The notes under the pieces were generated by a model. The model did not search any database. It was not told the DNA's origin and saw only the letters and a program-made list of their open reading frames with translations. From Sutcliffiella deserti (GTDB lineage: Bacteria; Bacillota; Bacilli; Bacillales; Bacillaceae_I), in assembly GCF_020037475.1 (NCBI RefSeq), contig NZ_JAIQDB010000006.1, positions 103,123 through 167,122 on the forward strand: a stretch of 64,000 nucleotides of DNA, in the 5' to 3' direction. The position numbers and the translations under genes were made by a program. Of the stretch, positions 62,168 through 64,000 are shown piece by piece (the stretch's first letter is position 1; each line of letters starts with the position of its first letter).

Positions 62168-62659
62168 ATGGCTAATACGATTGTGAAAACTCAAACAGAA
62201 CAAGTAGAGAGTTTTTTAGGAAATACGGTACAACAATTAAATGATTTTCTAAACGAAGTGACATTGTCATCTTTAACCGCTGAAACTTCAGGTGGAACGG
62301 ACTATGTAAATTTGTTATTGTCCAACACCCGACGTCTTTCCGTGTTTTGCGATGAAGGGCATAATGCTTGCCAAGTTATCTTAAAAAGTGAACCATTCCG
62401 TAAATCAGCAGCCGAAAAAGTATTATATAATATTTATCATCAATGTATAGAGGAGTTCTTTGCACCAAGAAACGATGCATGGTACGAAGATAGCCGTTCA
62501 GCTTATACAGGGAAGAACTCAATTCAATTCCATGAAGCACCACCAGAAACGTTAAAAGTGCTTATTAGACAACTCGAGAGCGATTTCCAATCGATCCGTG
62601 AAGAGCTGGAGTATTATGAAACCGATTATCGTACAAAAATGATTCAGGGTAACCGATAA
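62168..62659 (+). CDS. ypuI: YpuI family protein (DUF3907)
   Basis: A 163-residue helical protein with the family stretch VLYNIYHQCIEEFFAPRNDAWYEDSRSAY and a C-terminal helix, REELEYYETDYRTKMIQ. It matches B. subtilis YpuI in length and position near scpB. The function is unknown. ATG 62168 follows TTGGAGGGT; a TTG at 62150 is not preferred. Confidence 0.92.
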   Translation: MANTIVKTQTEQVESFLGNTVQQLNDFLNEVTLSSLTAETSGGTDYVNLLLSNTRRLSVFCDEGHNACQVILKSEPFRKSAAEKVLYNIYHQCIEEFFAPRNDAWYEDSRSAYTGKNSIQFHEAPPETLKVLIRQLESDFQSIREELEYYETDYRTKMIQGNR

Positions 62660-62667
62660 AGTAACCA

Positions 62668-62706
62668 AGCATCTAATCCACCAATGAGGATTAGATGCTA
62701 TTTTTG
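62668..62706 (+). terminator. Terminator of ypuI
   Basis: A perfect 12-bp stem (AGCATCTAATCC with GGATTAGATGCT), then ATTTTTG. Confidence 0.9.
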
Positions 62707-62830
62707 TTGGATAAAATAAGCGCCTCGAAATCTAACTTTCTCTTCTCCTAGTCCTCTTCTTCCGGTACAACTTTCCTCTTACCTACTTTTCTGCATAGGA
62801 TAACTCGATGAGTTTGCGAGGAGGATGAAC

Positions 62831-63709
62831 ATGATAACCCAAAATCAACATGTATTTAGAGAATACTTACATGATATGGAAAACTGGTGCTTGAAGCTAA
62901 TAACAGAAAATGGTGCAGAGCGTTCTGATCAATTAAAGGAAGCACGGAAACTTCTAGGAGACATTCAATCTATCCAATATCAAGAAACGATAATGGAGTC
63001 AGATGTACTTTTTTTAAAACAACAGTTGGAAGAAGTGGTAGAAACACTCACCCAGACAAATGAAAGTCGACAAAATTATGGAAGAGTACCAATAGGAGAG
63101 CATAAATTACCCCCGCTACCCTATAGCTATAATGCTCTGGAGCCTTATATCTCTCGAGATATTATGGAACTACATCATCTAAAACATCATAAAAGCTATG
63201 TGGATGGACTAAACAAGGCAGAAAAGAAAATGCAAGAAGCAAGAGAAACAGGGGATTTTGATCTTTTAAAACATTGGGAAAGAGAGGCTGCGTTCCACGG
63301 GTCAGGACATTATTTGCATACTATGTTCTGGGATAATATGTCCCCAAATGGTGGGGGGCAGCCTAAAGGTGGTTTAATGCAGCAAATCAATAAGGACTTT
63401 GGAAGCTATGATAAGTTTAAGAAGCATTTCTCAGAAGCTGCCGACAAGGTAGAAGGTGTAGGTTGGGCGTTGCTTGTTTGGGCTCCACGCGCACATCGCT
63501 TGGAAATCCTGCAAACGGAAAAGCAGCAATTGTTTACACAGTGGGATACGATTCCGTTGCTAGGTCTTGACGTTTGGGAGCACGCTTATTATTTGCAATA
63601 TAAAACGGACAAAAAGGATTATATCAACAATTTTTGGAATATCGTTAATTGGCGAGATGTAGAGAAGCGCTATCAAGAAGCGTCGAAGTTGAAGTGGAAG
63701 TCTTTTTGA
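62831..63709 (+). CDS. sodF: Superoxide dismutase, SodF type
   Basis: Iron/manganese superoxide dismutase with an N-terminal extension of about 85 helical residues, as in B. subtilis SodF (281 aa; here 292). The catalytic domain shows LPYSYNALEPYISRDIMELHHLKHH with a metal His, AAFHGSGHYLHTMFW, and DVWEHAYYLQYKTDK with the Asp and His ligands. ATG 62831 is chosen because GAGGAGG is six bases upstream; ATG 62825 is too close to it. Confidence 0.93.
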   Translation: MITQNQHVFREYLHDMENWCLKLITENGAERSDQLKEARKLLGDIQSIQYQETIMESDVLFLKQQLEEVVETLTQTNESRQNYGRVPIGEHKLPPLPYSYNALEPYISRDIMELHHLKHHKSYVDGLNKAEKKMQEARETGDFDLLKHWEREAAFHGSGHYLHTMFWDNMSPNGGGQPKGGLMQQINKDFGSYDKFKKHFSEAADKVEGVGWALLVWAPRAHRLEILQTEKQQLFTQWDTIPLLGLDVWEHAYYLQYKTDKKDYINNFWNIVNWRDVEKRYQEASKLKWKSF

Positions 63710-63728
63710 ATTTTTTGGATTGTTTTGT

Positions 63729-63762
63729 TAGGGAGGGGTATACATACCTCTCTTTTTTTGGT
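63729..63762 (+). terminator. Terminator of sodF
   Basis: AGGGAGGGGTAT pairs imperfectly with ATACCTCTCT, followed by seven T. Confidence 0.85.
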
Positions 63763-63829
63763 TAGGAACAGGTTTCTGGGGGAGAAAACTAGTTAGGTTT
63801 CTGGTATAACTCCCTGTTCCTTTCCGTTT

Positions 63830-63926
63830 CAGGTGATCGCTTATCCTTGGGCGGTGCGGGAGCCTCCTCGGCGTTGCCTGCGGGGTCTCCCGTCTACCGC
63901 TATCGCCCGCAGGAGTCGATCACCTG
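63830..63926. mobile_element. 97-bp GC-rich inverted-repeat element
   Basis: A 10-bp perfect terminal inverted repeat (CAGGTGATCG at 63830 and CGATCACCTG at 63917) encloses a GC-rich core with nested arms: GGGCGGT (63849) with ACCGC and CGCCC (63896-63908), and CGGGAG (63857) with CTCCCG (63887). The whole can fold into one long hairpin. The base composition is far from the AT-rich surroundings. It resembles GC-rich dispersed intergenic repeats (MITE- or REP-like) seen in Bacillus genomes. No coding capacity. Confidence 0.6.
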
Positions 63927-64000
63927 CCACTCCAATCCACAGGGGAGAGCACTTTATATGTGATGTCCTTATATACATTGATCATAAAGGTTTTCACTTG

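Overview
The window comes from an endospore-forming, low-GC Gram-positive of the Bacillaceae. Five blocks keep the gene content and order known from Bacillus subtilis: yqkE/yqkF/mciZ/nudF; spoIIM-fur-yqzK-xerD-deoB-pupG-pdp-dacF-spoIIAA-spoIIAB-sigF-spoVA-lysA-ppiB; an FMN riboswitch with ribD-ribE-ribBA-ribH-ribT; ypuF; and scpA-scpB-ypuI. It is not B. subtilis itself: protein identities are clearly below 100%, and the conserved blocks are interrupted by extra small genes and by arrays of short intergenic repeats. The genus cannot be fixed from sequence reading alone. I saw no rRNA, tRNA, prophage, insertion sequence or CRISPR locus.

Region 1-31 kb is the accessory half. It starts with a divergent ketone-body/leucine-degradation cluster: HMG-CoA lyase facing a thiolase and the two CoA-transferase subunits. 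Then come a STAS-domain protein, a HAD phosphatase, a flavin monooxygenase, a DUF1456 gene split by an in-frame TGA, two alpha/beta hydrolases, a ferritin-like/cupin fusion, SelO, small membrane proteins, two MFS transporters, an aromatic-acid-exporter family protein, a DNA alkyltransferase-like protein, an iron alcohol dehydrogenase, several GNAT acetyltransferases, spore-coat transglutaminase Tgl, a WG-repeat protein and an M2/M3-type peptidase. Most are single-gene units closed by clear hairpin terminators. Copies of a GGGACAGGTCCCC-type palindromic repeat sit at gene ends, and one is read as the C-terminus of HMG-CoA lyase.

Region 32-54 kb is the conserved core. It joins nucleotide-pool cleaning (NudF) and deaminated-DNA repair (an EndoQ-like protein), iron regulation (Fur, with a PerR-type box and a sigma-A promoter), chromosome dimer resolution (XerD), nucleoside salvage (DeoB, PupG, Pdp) and the sporulation programme: SpoIIM, MciZ, DacF, the SpoIIAA/SpoIIAB/SigF switch and the seven-gene spoVA operon for dipicolinate transport. 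Promoter-like sequences fit the expected sigma factors: sigma-H before spoIIAA, sigma-F before dacF, sigma-E before mciZ, sigma-G before spoVAA. Region 54-64 kb holds ppiB, the riboflavin operon, condensin accessory subunits ScpA/ScpB, ypuI and a SodF-type superoxide dismutase.

The most unusual signal is a set of four intergenic repeat arrays. Three have a 20-21 bp period, each unit a conserved core of about 10-15 bases plus a variable remainder (31.8, 36.7 and 54.2 kb). The fourth is a 0.9 kb array of 17 alternating 53-bp units wedged between sigF and spoVAA, which are adjacent in B. subtilis. A 97-bp GC-rich inverted-repeat element near 63.9 kb adds another repeat class.
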